From Methanolobus psychrophilus R15 (GTDB taxonomy: Archaea > Halobacteriota > Methanosarcinia > Methanosarcinales > Methanosarcinaceae), in NCBI GenBank assembly GCA_000306725.1, contig CP003083.1, positions 1,302,001-1,366,000 on the forward strand: a stretch of DNA of 64,000 nucleotides. Reading direction: 5' to 3'. This document shows, one piece after another, positions 55,694 through 64,000 of the stretch. Position 1 is the first letter of the stretch, and each line of letters starts with the position of its first letter. The position numbers and the translations under genes are program-made. The notes under the pieces were generated by a model. The model did not search any database, was not told the origin of the DNA, and saw nothing but the letters and a program-made list of their open reading frames with translations.

Positions 55694-57205
55694 TCAGGCC
55701 CCCACTGGGTCTACATTCAGAACCTTGAGCATGCCTTCATCCAGCATATAGCCACGCAGTCTCTCACGGTTACCGCGCAGGCTCTCGATACTGTTGATTC
55801 CTGCGGCACCCATCAGTTCGCTCAGTTCCAGGGTCCAGGCATGGATAAGGTTTGCAACATGCTGTGAGCCGACATCCGTATCGATACGGTTCACAAGATC
55901 AGGCTGCTGTGTGGCGATACCCCATGGGCAGAGACCACGATAGCAGTTGCCGCACACCCTGCATCCCAAAGCTATGAGCGAAGCGGTACCGATGTAAACT
56001 GCGTCTGCTCCAAGTGCTATGGATTTTGCGAGGTCCGCGCTGTTGCGTATGCCTCCGCTGGCTATGACCGATACTTCATTCCTGATGCCCTGGTCATTCA
56101 GTTTCTTGTCAACGGCTGCAATTGCAGCTTCTATAGGGATGCCGACGTTGTCCCTGAACACCTTTGGTGCTGCACCGGTACCACCACGGAAACCGTCAAT
56201 CACAACGGCATCTGCAGAAGACCGGGCAATGCCTGCAGCTATGGCTGCGACATTGTGGACAGCGGCTATCTTGACAAAGATAGGTTTCTTCCATTCCGTA
56301 GCTTCCTTGAGGCTGCGCACAAGCTGTGCAAGGTCCTCTATACTGTAAATATCATGGTGGGGGGCAGGGCTTATAGCATCCGAGCCCAGAGGTATCATAC
56401 GGGTGCATGAGACATCTGAACACACCTTCTCTCCGGGAAGGTGGCCGCCGATGCCTGGCTTTGCTCCCTGTCCGATCTTGATCTCAATGGCTGCGCCACG
56501 TTCCAGGTAATTGATATCCACACCAAAACGCCCGGATGCTACCTGAACTATCATATTGCTCTGGTAAGGGTAGAGCGACTCATGCATACCGCCCTCACCT
56601 GTACCCATGAAGGTCCCGGTCTTTGCAACAGCCTTGGCCAGGCTGAGCTGGGCATTGAGGCTGATAGCGCCATAGCTCATATGACCTATCATAAGCGGAG
56701 TATCGAGTTTCAGGTTCGGGGACAGCTCGGTCTTCAGCTCTATATCGCCCTTGTCACTCTTTGTGAACTCAAGCTTCGCGGGCTTCTTTCCAAGGTAGGT
56801 GCGCAGCTCCATGGGTTCCCTCAGCGGGTCGATGCTTGGGTTTGTGACCTGACAGGCATCAAGCACGAGCCGGTCAAAGATGATCGGATAATCCATAGCA
56901 TTGCCCATTCCCGCCAGGATGATCTTCCCGGTGCGGGCCTGATTGATTATATCCTCACGGGCCTGTGCTGTCCACAGGGGGTGGCTGCGGTAATCCACGG
57001 GCTTTTCCTGCAGAGAGATGGCATCCCTCGGGCACATTGAAATGCAGCGGTGGCATGCTGTACACCTGCGGGAGTCTATCAGAATTTTGTCATCCTCTAT
57101 CCTGTATACGCCATAGGAACAATTATCGACACAACGCATGCACTTCATGCACTGATCACGGTCAATACTGATCTTATACTTCAGAGGAACACTACCAAGG
57201 CTCAT
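55694..57205 (-). CDS. Glutamate synthase FMN/[3Fe-4S] domain subunit
   Basis: 503 residues. Two N-terminal [4Fe-4S] motifs (CMKCMRCVDNC, CTACHRCISMC) precede the TIM-barrel synthase domain, with ISPAPHHDIYSIEDLAQL, VVIDGFRGGTGAAP and the Cys-rich CRVCGNCYRGLCPWGI that binds the [3Fe-4S] cluster. It converts 2-oxoglutarate plus ammonia to glutamate with reduced FMN. The added ferredoxin domain is typical for archaeal GltB. It overlaps the amidotransferase gene by four bases. Confidence 0.95.
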   Translation of the reverse strand: MSLGSVPLKYKISIDRDQCMKCMRCVDNCSYGVYRIEDDKILIDSRRCTACHRCISMCPRDAISLQEKPVDYRSHPLWTAQAREDIINQARTGKIILAGMGNAMDYPIIFDRLVLDACQVTNPSIDPLREPMELRTYLGKKPAKLEFTKSDKGDIELKTELSPNLKLDTPLMIGHMSYGAISLNAQLSLAKAVAKTGTFMGTGEGGMHESLYPYQSNMIVQVASGRFGVDINYLERGAAIEIKIGQGAKPGIGGHLPGEKVCSDVSCTRMIPLGSDAISPAPHHDIYSIEDLAQLVRSLKEATEWKKPIFVKIAAVHNVAAIAAGIARSSADAVVIDGFRGGTGAAPKVFRDNVGIPIEAAIAAVDKKLNDQGIRNEVSVIASGGIRNSADLAKSIALGADAVYIGTASLIALGCRVCGNCYRGLCPWGIATQQPDLVNRIDTDVGSQHVANLIHAWTLELSELMGAAGINSIESLRGNRERLRGYMLDEGMLKVLNVDPVGA

Positions 57206-58254
57206 TGTGAAAACCTCCCCACGACGGGCTCGCCTGCTCTTGGCATATAAATTGACTTTACTTCGGGATCCATCACACGGATAGCTGCCTCTTCGCTGGA
57301 GATGTACAGGCGTGAGCCGTTCTCTCCCACTACAAGCGGGCGAAGCTTTATCCTGTCAGTGAACCCTACGATGCCCTTGCTGGTTGCAACCACGATGGCA
57401 AAGGGTCCGTTCATTAGTGCCGGGCCATATGTCAGGCGCAGTGTACGCTTCAGTTTCTGCTCTTTTTCAGGCAGCAAATCGATCTCATCCCAGAACTGGG
57501 GAGCCAGGGCTTCAACTATCATCTCGGAGGGAAGACCGTGCCGCCTTCCCAGAAGATCGAATAGGTACGCTACTACTTCCGTATCAGTGGACATCGTACA
57601 CTTGTAGCCGTTGCTTTCCACGTAACTCCTGTTGGTACCGTAAGATGTGATCTCACCATTGTGCACTACGGCCCAGTCAAGCAGGTTGAACGGGTGCGCA
57701 CCACCCCACCATCCAGGAGTATTGGTCGGGTAGCGGTTGTGTGCAAGCCAGATATAGCCCTTATAGTCCTCTATCCTGTAGAAATCAGCAACCTCCTCCG
57801 GCCAGCCTGCAGCCTTGAATACTCCAAGGTTTATTCCCGAAGAGAAGATCAGAGCCCCCGGGATGGTAGAGTTCACGGTCATCACAAGATGCTTGATGAT
57901 ATCTTCAGCAGGATTGTTACTGCCTACTATGAACTCGGTATATGGCCTATAGAAATATCTCCAGGGGATATGCTCCCTCTTCAGGCAGGGCTGCTCATAA
58001 GTCGGGATCTCTTCCTGATGAACTATCCTTCCCCACTTATGAAGCACCTCATCTACCTTGGATTTGGGTTCTACAAGGTTATCAAAAAATACATGAATTG
58101 CATAACAATCCGGATAATCGGGGTATATGCCATAAGCTACATACCCTGCTCCTTCTCCACTTCCTCTTTCGTTCATCAGACTCAGGGCCTTCTTTATACT
58201 GGAACCGTCCATTCTGGCCTTGGTCCGATCGATGACGCCTATTATTCCGCACAT
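57202..58254 (-). CDS. Glutamate synthase amidotransferase (class II GATase) subunit
   Basis: 350 residues. Start 58254 is fixed by the required N-terminal nucleophile: the frame reads Met-Cys-GIIGVIDR, with Cys becoming residue 1 after Met removal. Later GATase II segments include WLAHNRYPTNTPGW, NGEITSYGTNRSYV and STDTEVVAYLFD. It releases ammonia from glutamine for the FMN subunit. First gene of the split glutamate synthase operon (amidotransferase, FMN, GXGXG, FrhB-like), just downstream of glnA on the same strand: together a GS-GOGAT unit. Confidence 0.95.
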   Translation of the reverse strand: MCGIIGVIDRTKARMDGSSIKKALSLMNERGSGEGAGYVAYGIYPDYPDCYAIHVFFDNLVEPKSKVDEVLHKWGRIVHQEEIPTYEQPCLKREHIPWRYFYRPYTEFIVGSNNPAEDIIKHLVMTVNSTIPGALIFSSGINLGVFKAAGWPEEVADFYRIEDYKGYIWLAHNRYPTNTPGWWGGAHPFNLLDWAVVHNGEITSYGTNRSYVESNGYKCTMSTDTEVVAYLFDLLGRRHGLPSEMIVEALAPQFWDEIDLLPEKEQKLKRTLRLTYGPALMNGPFAIVVATSKGIVGFTDRIKLRPLVVGENGSRLYISSEEAAIRVMDPEVKSIYMPRAGEPVVGRFSQ

Positions 58255-58336
58255 GTTTATCACTAGGACTATGTTTTTGGGTTTCGCATTATCAACTTCA
58301 CGCCAGACCAAACCATGCAACGGCTGACAGAAGGAT

Positions 58337-58362
58337 GGAAACCTTTCCGTAACTATAAATAT
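58337..58362 (-). promoter_or_regulatory. Promoter of the glutamate synthase operon
   Basis: TATA-like CATATTTATAGTT (complement, 58351-58362) and, 10-15 bases further on, a short dyad GGAAA-N2-TTTCC (58337-58348). The dyad differs from the GGTA-type dyads at amt and glnA; it may be chance or a separate site. Confidence 0.4.
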
Positions 58363-58436
58363 GGAACAGCAGATAAATAAAGTGCTGCGTTAATATATTT
58401 TAAATAAATTGAATAAGGGTTTATCCCTTACCCAAT

Positions 58437-59789
58437 TTACAAGATGCTCAGATAGTTATCTATCTCCCATTGGTGAACAATGGTCTTGTAGTCATCCCAT
58501 TCAGCATTCTTTGCCTTGAGGAAACTGTTAAAGGTGTGCTCTCCGAGAACGTTCTTCATGAACTCGCTTTCCTTCATGAGGTCAAGTGCTTCCCTCAGGC
58601 TGCCTGGGAGAGCTTCGATACCTCTCTTTACCTTATCTTCTTCACTGAGCTTGAAGATGTTAACATTGGTTGCCTCAGGTGGTTCTATCTGGTTCTTTAC
58701 GCCGTCAAGACCTGCGTGAAGCATTGATGCAAAGGCAAGGTACGGGTTACATGCAGGGTCAGGGCATCTGAGCTCTACTCTGGTACCAATTCCTCTTGTT
58801 GCAGGTATACGGATCAGTGCACTCCTGTTGGATGCAGACCATGCTGCATAGATAGGTGCCTCATATCCCGGTACAAGCCTCTTGTATGAGTTAACCGTGG
58901 AGTTGGTGACAGCCGCAAACTCTCTTACGTGCTTGAGAAGACCGCCGATATAGTACCTGGCCGTCTGGGAGAGACCGTCGCTTGTTTCGGAGTCATAGAA
59001 TGCGTTCTTACCGTCCATCATGAGGGACTGGTTCGAGTGCATGCCTGATCCGTTCACACCATAGAGGGGCTTTGGCATGAAGGATGCATAGTATCCCTGA
59101 TGGTAAGCAACGGACTTAACGACATACTTGAAAGTTACAACGTTGTCAGCGGTGGAAAGGACATCTCCGAACCTGAAGTTGATCTCATGCTGTGAAGGTG
59201 CAACTTCATGGTGGGAAGCTTCCAGCCTGAAACCCATGTCCACAAGTGCAAAGTCAATGGCCCTTCTGACATCCTGTGCAAGGTCAAGGGGCGCGAAGTC
59301 GAAATATCCACCGTTGTCTGTGAGCTGTGTGGTTGGCCTACCGTCAGCATCCAGCTTGAACAGGAAGAACTCTAGTTCAGGACCTACGTTCATTGTGTAG
59401 CCCATTTTGTCGGCTTCTGCGATAGCTCTCTTGAGGATGTACCTTGGGTCTCCTTCGAATGCCTTGCCGTTAGGTCTCTTGACATCACCGATAATACGTG
59501 CAACTGCACCTTCCTTTGGTCTCCATGGAAGGATCCTGAAAGTGGTCGGGTCTGGCATAAGCACCATGTCGGACTCTTCAATCCGTGTGAAACCTTCAAT
59601 GGATGAACCATCAAACATCACACCATTCTTGAATACACTCTCAAGGTCTGTTGCAGGGATAGCCCAGCTCTTGACCATACCCAGAATATCTGTGAACTGG
59701 GTCCTTATGAACTTCACATCACGCTCTTCTACAATCTTTAACACGTCTTCAACGTTTGTGGGCTTTGATACTGACTTTGAGTTTACCAT
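58437..59789 (-). CDS. glnA: Glutamine synthetase type I (GlnA1-like)
   Basis: 450 residues. Segments: MFDGSSIEGFTRIEESDM, NVGPELEFFLF, HHEVAPSQHEINF (canonical VAP present, unlike the copy at 51824), and RIPATRGIGTRVELRCPDPACNPYLAFA. No adenylylation Tyr, so GS-I alpha type, controlled by 2-oxoglutarate and GlnK in Methanosarcina (family knowledge). Start 59789 has GGAGG about eleven bases upstream. The glutamate synthase operon begins 182 bp downstream. A dyad of the amt type covers its predicted start site. Confidence 0.95.
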   Translation of the reverse strand: MVNSKSVSKPTNVEDVLKIVEERDVKFIRTQFTDILGMVKSWAIPATDLESVFKNGVMFDGSSIEGFTRIEESDMVLMPDPTTFRILPWRPKEGAVARIIGDVKRPNGKAFEGDPRYILKRAIAEADKMGYTMNVGPELEFFLFKLDADGRPTTQLTDNGGYFDFAPLDLAQDVRRAIDFALVDMGFRLEASHHEVAPSQHEINFRFGDVLSTADNVVTFKYVVKSVAYHQGYYASFMPKPLYGVNGSGMHSNQSLMMDGKNAFYDSETSDGLSQTARYYIGGLLKHVREFAAVTNSTVNSYKRLVPGYEAPIYAAWSASNRSALIRIPATRGIGTRVELRCPDPACNPYLAFASMLHAGLDGVKNQIEPPEATNVNIFKLSEEDKVKRGIEALPGSLREALDLMKESEFMKNVLGEHTFNSFLKAKNAEWDDYKTIVHQWEIDNYLSIL

Positions 59790-59814
59790 ACAACTACTCC
59801 TCCATTTTAGGGGT

Positions 59815-59834
59815 GTAAGTAACCCATTACCTAC
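59815..59834 (-). promoter_or_regulatory. Operator candidate (NrpR-type dyad) at second glnA
   Basis: GTAGGTA-N6-TACTTAC on the minus strand (one mismatch between 7-bp arms), about 20 bases after the TATA box CTATATATAG (59841-59850). Matches the GGTA-N6-TACC core at amt and glnA in all but one base. Confidence 0.62.
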
Positions 59835-59850
59835 TTTCAACTATATATAG

Positions 59851-60137
59851 ATTTCTAAGCATAGGTCAATTCAGAGTTATTTCATCCACAATAGAGAATA
59901 ACAAACATTCACTGATAAGATTAATTCCAGAGTGAGTCAAATATTGACTAAACCATCCGCCGTCCAACAGAGAATTAAAAAGTACCCACCATCTGGAAAG
60001 ACTGATCAGCAATGCAGCAAATGTTTAATATAGGTAAGAACAGGAAATCCGATTCAGAAGCTGCCGCGACTTAAACTGGAAGATATCAGGGATTATAGTC
60101 TAATTTATATCACAAGATAAGGAATATGAGATATAAC
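59851..60137. other. Divergent spacer glnA / hdrC-like
   Basis: It holds the rightward TATA-like TAATTTATATCAC (60101-60113) about 25-30 bases before the hdrC-like start, implying a very short leader. Another AT-rich box occurs near 60021. No gene or strong dyad seen. Confidence 0.4.
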
Positions 60138-60668
60138 ATGCCAGAAACCTCTTCCAGCGATCCCGAGCTTCTCAACAGGCTGAAAGCAGCCTGCAAAGAC
60201 ACGCTCAAATGCATGCAGTGCGGCGTATGCAGCGGCAGTTGTCCTTCCGGCAGGCACACGGCACTTAATATCCGCAGGCTGGTGAGAAAAGCAGCCAGAA
60301 CTACGGACGTCCTGAAGGATGAGCAATTATGGATGTGCACTACCTGCTATAACTGCCAGGAACGCTGTCCGAGAGATATCGATATTGTAGACGTGGTACT
60401 TACATTAAGATCGATCGCAGTACATGAAGGCATTATGCTTGCGGAGCACACTAAAGTGAGCGAGCTTCTGCTGGAATACGGGCATGCGGTTCCGATAGAT
60501 GAAGAACGCAGGAAACAGAGAGTAGAACTTGGGCTGGAAGAGATGCCTTTAACTGTCCACAAATACCCTGATGATCTCAAAGAGGTGAAGAGCCTCCTCA
60601 TATCATGCGGATTTGACAGTCTTCTGGATAATAAGGGTAAAAGAAATGCAGAAACGGAGACGGGATGA
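60138..60668 (+). CDS. hdrC: Heterodisulfide reductase subunit C-like (HdrC)
   Basis: 176 residues (188 to 180 depending on start; ATG 60126 is also possible). Two ferredoxin motifs, CMQCGVCSGSCP and CTTCYNCQERCP, are followed by a helical C-terminus, the HdrC layout. It carries electrons between HdrA and the catalytic HdrB in reduction of the CoM-CoB heterodisulfide. There is no hdrA beside it; in Methanosarcina a soluble HdrABC exists besides membrane HdrDE. The start choice is uncertain because no good ribosome-binding site is present. Confidence 0.85.
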   Translation: MPETSSSDPELLNRLKAACKDTLKCMQCGVCSGSCPSGRHTALNIRRLVRKAARTTDVLKDEQLWMCTTCYNCQERCPRDIDIVDVVLTLRSIAVHEGIMLAEHTKVSELLLEYGHAVPIDEERRKQRVELGLEEMPLTVHKYPDDLKEVKSLLISCGFDSLLDNKGKRNAETETG

Positions 60669-61555
60669 AAGGATTATCGCTTTTCCTGGGGTGTGTGGTA
60701 CCTAACAGGTACCCTGGCATAGAGATGGCAACCAAACTATGCCTTGCAAAGATGGACATTGATTGTGTGGAACTCAAAGGTGCTTCCTGCTGTCCTGCAC
60801 CGGGGGTTTTCAGGTCCTTTGACACATCTTCGTGGCTGGCCCTTGCGGCCCGTAACATCGTTCTTTCCGAGGAGATGGACCGGGACATATTAACCATATG
60901 CAATGGCTGCTTCAGTACCCTGGCAGATGCGAACCGTATCCTGAAAAATGACCCGGCCCTTCGGGAACAGACCAACGGGCATCTTGCAAAGATAGGCAGG
61001 GAATTCAGAGGGAATATTGAGGTCAGGCACATCATCGAATATCTCCACAAAGAGGTAGGACCGGATAAAGTAAGGAGCTTTATTGAAAGGCCCCTGAACA
61101 TCCGGGTGGCTGTGCATTATGGATGCCATCTTCTCAAGCCTTCCAGGGAAAGAGAGCTTGGGAGCTTTGAGCGTCCTGAGTTCTTTGATGAACTTATCGA
61201 GTGCCTTGGAGCCACAAGCGTAGACTATCCGGACAAGACCGAGTGCTGTGGAGCAGGCGGGGGCGTTCGCTCGGCACAGCGGGAAGATTCCCTGAGACTT
61301 GCACAGCATAAACTCTCACGTATCAAGGATGCGAATATAGATTGTATAGTCAATGCATGTCCTTTCTGCCACATGCAACTGGATGCCGGACAGGAAGAGA
61401 TCAGGCAAAGGACCGGTATCGCGTACAATATACCGGTGTTACATTATACCCAATTATTAGGGCTTGCTCTTGGCTTCTCCCCGGATATGCTGGGCATAAA
61501 CCTTAATGTTATAAAGGACAATAAATTCATTGGAAAAGTAGAAAATGGGCAGTAA
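60665..61555 (+). CDS. hdrB: Heterodisulfide reductase subunit B-like (HdrB)
   Basis: 296 residues with two CCG domains: GCVVPNRYP…CCPAPGVF…TICNGCFSTL and YGCHLLKPS…CCGAGGG…CPFCHMQLD. These cysteines bind the noncubane [4Fe-4S] clusters that split the CoM-S-S-CoB disulfide, the last step of methanogenesis. Its ATG overlaps the HdrC stop by four bases, so the two are coupled. Confidence 0.92.
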   Translation: MKGLSLFLGCVVPNRYPGIEMATKLCLAKMDIDCVELKGASCCPAPGVFRSFDTSSWLALAARNIVLSEEMDRDILTICNGCFSTLADANRILKNDPALREQTNGHLAKIGREFRGNIEVRHIIEYLHKEVGPDKVRSFIERPLNIRVAVHYGCHLLKPSRERELGSFERPEFFDELIECLGATSVDYPDKTECCGAGGGVRSAQREDSLRLAQHKLSRIKDANIDCIVNACPFCHMQLDAGQEEIRQRTGIAYNIPVLHYTQLLGLALGFSPDMLGINLNVIKDNKFIGKVENGQ

Positions 61556-61615
61556 AAGAGGCATCCTTACCAAAAACTTTAAAGTCCAGGATGCTATTAC
61601 ACAATACCGCACTGT

Positions 61616-61693
61616 GAGCGTGTGGCCTAGTCAGGATATGGCGGCAGCCTCCTAAGCTGCAAGCCGAGGGTTCAAATCCCTTCACGCTCGCCA
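61616..61693 (+). tRNA. tRNA-Arg (anticodon CCT), CCA encoded
   Basis: Acceptor stem GAGCGTG (61616-61622) pairs with CACGCTC (61683-61689); discriminator G, then encoded CCA. Anticodon arm GCAGC-CTCCTAA-GCTGC gives anticodon CCT (reads AGG, Arg). The T arm is GAGGG-TTCAAAT-CCCTT. No intron. A TATA-like segment lies about 40 bases upstream (CTTTAAAG, 61577-61584). Confidence 0.93.
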
Positions 61694-61731
61694 TTTTCTC
61701 TTTTTAGAACAATCACAACGGAGATTGACAA

Positions 61732-62184
61732 TTGATAATAAGGAAAGCAAATGTTCAGGACGTTAACGCGATAAAGGATATTATAGAGCCTTACGCAAAA
61801 AAGGAGATCATGCTTCCCCGGCCCTTAAGCGAACTATACGAATCCATCCGGAATTTCTACGTGTGCGAGGAGGACGGAGAGATCATCGGCTGCTGCGCCA
61901 TGCAGGTCAGCTGGCAGGATATGGCCGAAGTTCTCTCACTGGCAGTTAAGCCGGACTATACAAGGCAAGGTATTGGATCGATACTCCTGGATGCATGCCT
62001 GAACGATGCCAGGGAACTCAAAGTCAATACAGTTTTTACCCTGACATACGCCGTGCCCTTCTTTGAGAAAAAGGGATTCAATGTGGTGGATAAACAAACA
62101 CTGCCCCACAAGATATGGAGCGGCTGCATAAAATGTCCCAAGTTCCCTAACTGCGATGAAGTTGCCATGGTAAGGAAACTCTAA
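61732..62184 (+). CDS. GNAT N-acetyltransferase, short ArgA-like
   Basis: 150 residues. The GNAT core has VLSLAVKPDYTRQGIGSILLDACLNDA as the acetyl-CoA loop; upstream PLSELYESIRNFYVCEEDGEIIGCCAMQV and the Cys-rich end (WSGCIKCPKFPNC) are typical of the short N-acetylglutamate synthase-like proteins of methanogens. Acetylation of glutamate for arginine synthesis is the likely reaction. Start TTG 61732 is chosen for GGAG eight bases upstream. Confidence 0.82.
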   Translation: MIIRKANVQDVNAIKDIIEPYAKKEIMLPRPLSELYESIRNFYVCEEDGEIIGCCAMQVSWQDMAEVLSLAVKPDYTRQGIGSILLDACLNDARELKVNTVFTLTYAVPFFEKKGFNVVDKQTLPHKIWSGCIKCPKFPNCDEVAMVRKL

Positions 62185-62220
62185 GCGGCTCTGTGACCAG
62201 CCTGGGTAACCATGCGAATT

Positions 62221-62658
62221 TCAGTAAAATATTTTTTCAAAATAGAGGACGCCACCCTCTTCTTTCACTATAATGAAACCATGCCTTATGTACATGCCTG
62301 TTGCCGTATGCAGAGATAGGTCTGTTTTCAATACAGCTTTTTGATAATTTGCTGCTGCATAGGAAAGGGCTGCATTGAAAAGACCCCTGCCTATCCCCCT
62401 CCCTCTCCAGTCCTTACGCACATATATCCTCTTTATCTCACATGTATCGGGTCCTGCTTTTTTGACTGCCGACGTACCTGTCAATTCATCGCCTTCCAGT
62501 GCAATGAAAAAAGCACCGCCTTTTTCCACATAATTGGCCCGGATATTTTCAAGATCAGAGTCTTTTACCGGGTCGTATGCGAATCCTTCTTCCTGCAGTA
62601 CTTTGAGAATCAGTGCCCTTGCTGAGCAGGAGTACTCATTTGAAAAAGGTATTATCAT
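62221..62658 (-). CDS. GNAT family N-acetyltransferase
   Basis: 145 residues. The acetyl-CoA loop is YVRKDWRGRGIGRGLFNAAL, followed by LKTDLSLHTATGMYIRHGFI. Substrate unknown. Its ATG overlaps the amidohydrolase stop by four bases, so it is second gene of a leftward pair and may act on a related amino compound (inference). Confidence 0.82.
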   Translation of the reverse strand: MIIPFSNEYSCSARALILKVLQEEGFAYDPVKDSDLENIRANYVEKGGAFFIALEGDELTGTSAVKKAGPDTCEIKRIYVRKDWRGRGIGRGLFNAALSYAAANYQKAVLKTDLSLHTATGMYIRHGFIIVKEEGGVLYFEKIFY

Positions 62659-63872
62659 GATGAGAGATATACTTCCGGAGCTTTAAGGAAATCGAGAGCA
62701 ACAGTATGGAATGCTCTGGCACCAAGGGTCAGGACGTCTTCATCGATATCGAAACTGCTGGAGTGGTTGCCTTCAAGCATGCCTTTTTCAGGGTTCCGTG
62801 TGCCAAGGATAGCGAAAATACCCGGTACTCTCTGCAGATAGAACGCGAAGTCCTCAGCGCCGAATATCCGATCAGCATTTTCATTGACAGCAAAGTTGTT
62901 ACCTCTGAGCACTTGTGAAGCAGCCCCTGAAAACCTTACATCGTTCATCAGCACCGGATAGCCGGACTCTATTTCAAGCTCGTAACGCGGAAGACCGGCA
63001 AAACCTTCCCGTGAGTGCTTTGACATCAGCTGGTCAAGAACACTGCATATTATGCTCCCGATCTGTGCAGTATCCTGGTCATCGAATGTCCTGAAGCTTC
63101 CGTCAATCTCCAGCTCATCCGGAGTCCTGTTGAACTGACTGCCGGAGTTCAGAGCCCCGATACCAAAGACATAATTTGCAGGGTCCACACTTTTGGGTAG
63201 TTCTGAGTAAAGGGTTGAAATGAACTCTGATGCCACCAGAATAGGGTCGATGCAATATCCCGGAGTGGAATGATGACCTCCTTTTCCGAAGATTCGTATC
63301 CTGAAGCGGTTAGAGCTTGCCATGCATGGTCCCGCTTTGATGTTAAACACACCTGCCTCAACATCCCCGAATATATGGAGCCCTATGACAGCATCCACAC
63401 CTTCAAGCCCACCATGCTTTATCACACGCTGGGCGCCTCCGGGAGGGACCTCTTCAGCAGGCTGGAAGATGAGGCGAACGGTGCCATTGAAACTGTCCTG
63501 ACACTCTTTTAAAAGCCGGGCAGCACCAAGCAGGATAGCCATGTGGCCGTCATGACCGCATGCATGCATCACGCCTTTGTTGGAAGAGATATACTCTTTA
63601 TTGTAGTCAGTCTGATTTTCAGTTACAGCAAGGGCATCCATGTCCGAACGGATAGCGATGCAAGGCCCCTGGCCCCTGCCATGGATATTGGCTATCACTC
63701 CTGTATCGGCTATTTTCTGACAGTCTATTCCAAGTTCTCCAAGGACAGACATAATTCTCTCCTGGGTCCGGTATTCAGCATAACTTAGTTCCGGTTCCCG
63801 ATGGAATTCGCGCCTCAGATTTTTTATCCATTCATCAAGGGAGCTCAAAGGATTCACCCGAAGTATGATCAT
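62655..63872 (-). CDS. M20 family amidohydrolase (N-acyl-amino-acid deacylase type)
   Basis: 405 residues. The metal-binding and catalytic motifs of the M20D group are present: SDMDALAV, HACGHDGHMAILLGAARLL, FQPAEEVPPGGA, and a late GAEDFAFYL plus NHSSSFDIDEDVL. Members cleave N-acyl or N-carbamoyl groups (hippurate, N-acetyl-amino acids, indole conjugates). The dimerisation domain lies at ~190-300. It is first gene of the pair with the GNAT protein. Confidence 0.92.
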   Translation of the reverse strand: MIILRVNPLSSLDEWIKNLRREFHREPELSYAEYRTQERIMSVLGELGIDCQKIADTGVIANIHGRGQGPCIAIRSDMDALAVTENQTDYNKEYISSNKGVMHACGHDGHMAILLGAARLLKECQDSFNGTVRLIFQPAEEVPPGGAQRVIKHGGLEGVDAVIGLHIFGDVEAGVFNIKAGPCMASSNRFRIRIFGKGGHHSTPGYCIDPILVASEFISTLYSELPKSVDPANYVFGIGALNSGSQFNRTPDELEIDGSFRTFDDQDTAQIGSIICSVLDQLMSKHSREGFAGLPRYELEIESGYPVLMNDVRFSGAASQVLRGNNFAVNENADRIFGAEDFAFYLQRVPGIFAILGTRNPEKGMLEGNHSSSFDIDEDVLTLGARAFHTVALDFLKAPEVYLSS

Positions 63873-64000
63873 GCAATATTATTATGCAACAATGATACCG
63901 TAAAAGATAGAACCCGATGTATTTAACTCATATGAGTGATTCCTGAGATTGTTGCAAACCTTCCATATGTAAAAATGCAGCCCATTCACGAAAACACATC

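Noticed and set aside
58337-58348. GGAAA-N2-TTTCC as an NrpR operator for glutamate synthase
   Set aside because: It resembles the Methanococcus GGAA/TTCC halves but the spacing is wrong, and the other promoters in this window use GGTA/TACC; kept only as part of the promoter description.
60692-60716. GGTACC repeats inside the hdrB-like gene as an operator
   Set aside because: They lie within coding sequence and lack the N6 spacing.

Overview
The window is chromosomal DNA from a methanogenic archaeon, most likely of the order Methanosarcinales and probably the family Methanosarcinaceae (inference; a Methanolobus- or Methanosarcina-like organism would fit). Evidence for archaea and methanogenesis: the ATP-binding methyl-CoM reductase component A2 (atwA), ribosomal protein L40e, geranylgeranylglyceryl phosphate synthase, a tetraether-lipid-synthase-type radical SAM enzyme, heterodisulfide reductase-like HdrC/HdrB, F420-reductase-like (FrhB) proteins, the archaeal nitrogen repressor NrpR, a nif operon with nifI1/nifI2 between nifH and nifD, and archaeal TATA-type promoters, some apparently leaderless.

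Layout. 1-4270: a radical SAM protein cut by the left edge, a YHS/ferredoxin/FrhB protein, a SAM methyltransferase, and a CooC/CooT nickel-maturation pair. 4499-9538: insertion-sequence territory. A decayed IS1634-type element, itself carrying the tail of an IS5-type element, sits in a relic of a 3-methyladenine DNA glycosylase gene; a complete copy of the IS5-type element lies 3.5 kb away in inverted orientation. 9811-14440: a leftward cluster of an RND-exporter relic, a TrmB regulator, a Tes-like radical SAM enzyme and an AarF/UbiB kinase, behind a promoter with a perfect palindrome. 14665-21157: housekeeping (gatCAB, L40e, GGGP synthase, atwA).

22942-37546 is a nitrogen region: nrpR, an orphan DNA methyltransferase, amt-glnK, a receiver/PAS/histidine-kinase protein and a complete nifHI1I2DKEN operon. 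Further nitrogen genes follow at 51824-59789: two glutamine synthetases and a split glutamate synthase whose operon ends in an FrhB-like gene. The promoters of amt-glnK and both glnA genes carry one dyad type (core GGTA-N6-TACC, one base off in the second glnA) overlapping the expected transcription start, the position expected of a repressor operator; NrpR is encoded in the same window. nifH has a different, longer-spaced palindrome.

37587-39887 is a thiol/iron-sulfur redox cassette (nitroreductase, two Rieske ferredoxins, glutaredoxin, an FTR-beta/glutaredoxin chimera, FTR-beta) containing a roughly 400-bp tandem duplication that built the chimera. 41341-51580 is an accessory envelope region: MarR-MATE, transglutaminase, a MacB-like ABC system with an S-layer/CARDB-type partner, a membrane-anchored winged-helix regulator with an outside sensor domain, and several secreted proteins of unknown function. 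Three upstream regions there share an AAGCTTTAT-type motif, suggesting a small local regulon. The window closes with hdrC/hdrB-like genes, tRNA-Arg(CCT), two GNAT acetyltransferases and an M20 amidohydrolase.

All assignments come from reading motifs and gene order; no database or structure search was run.
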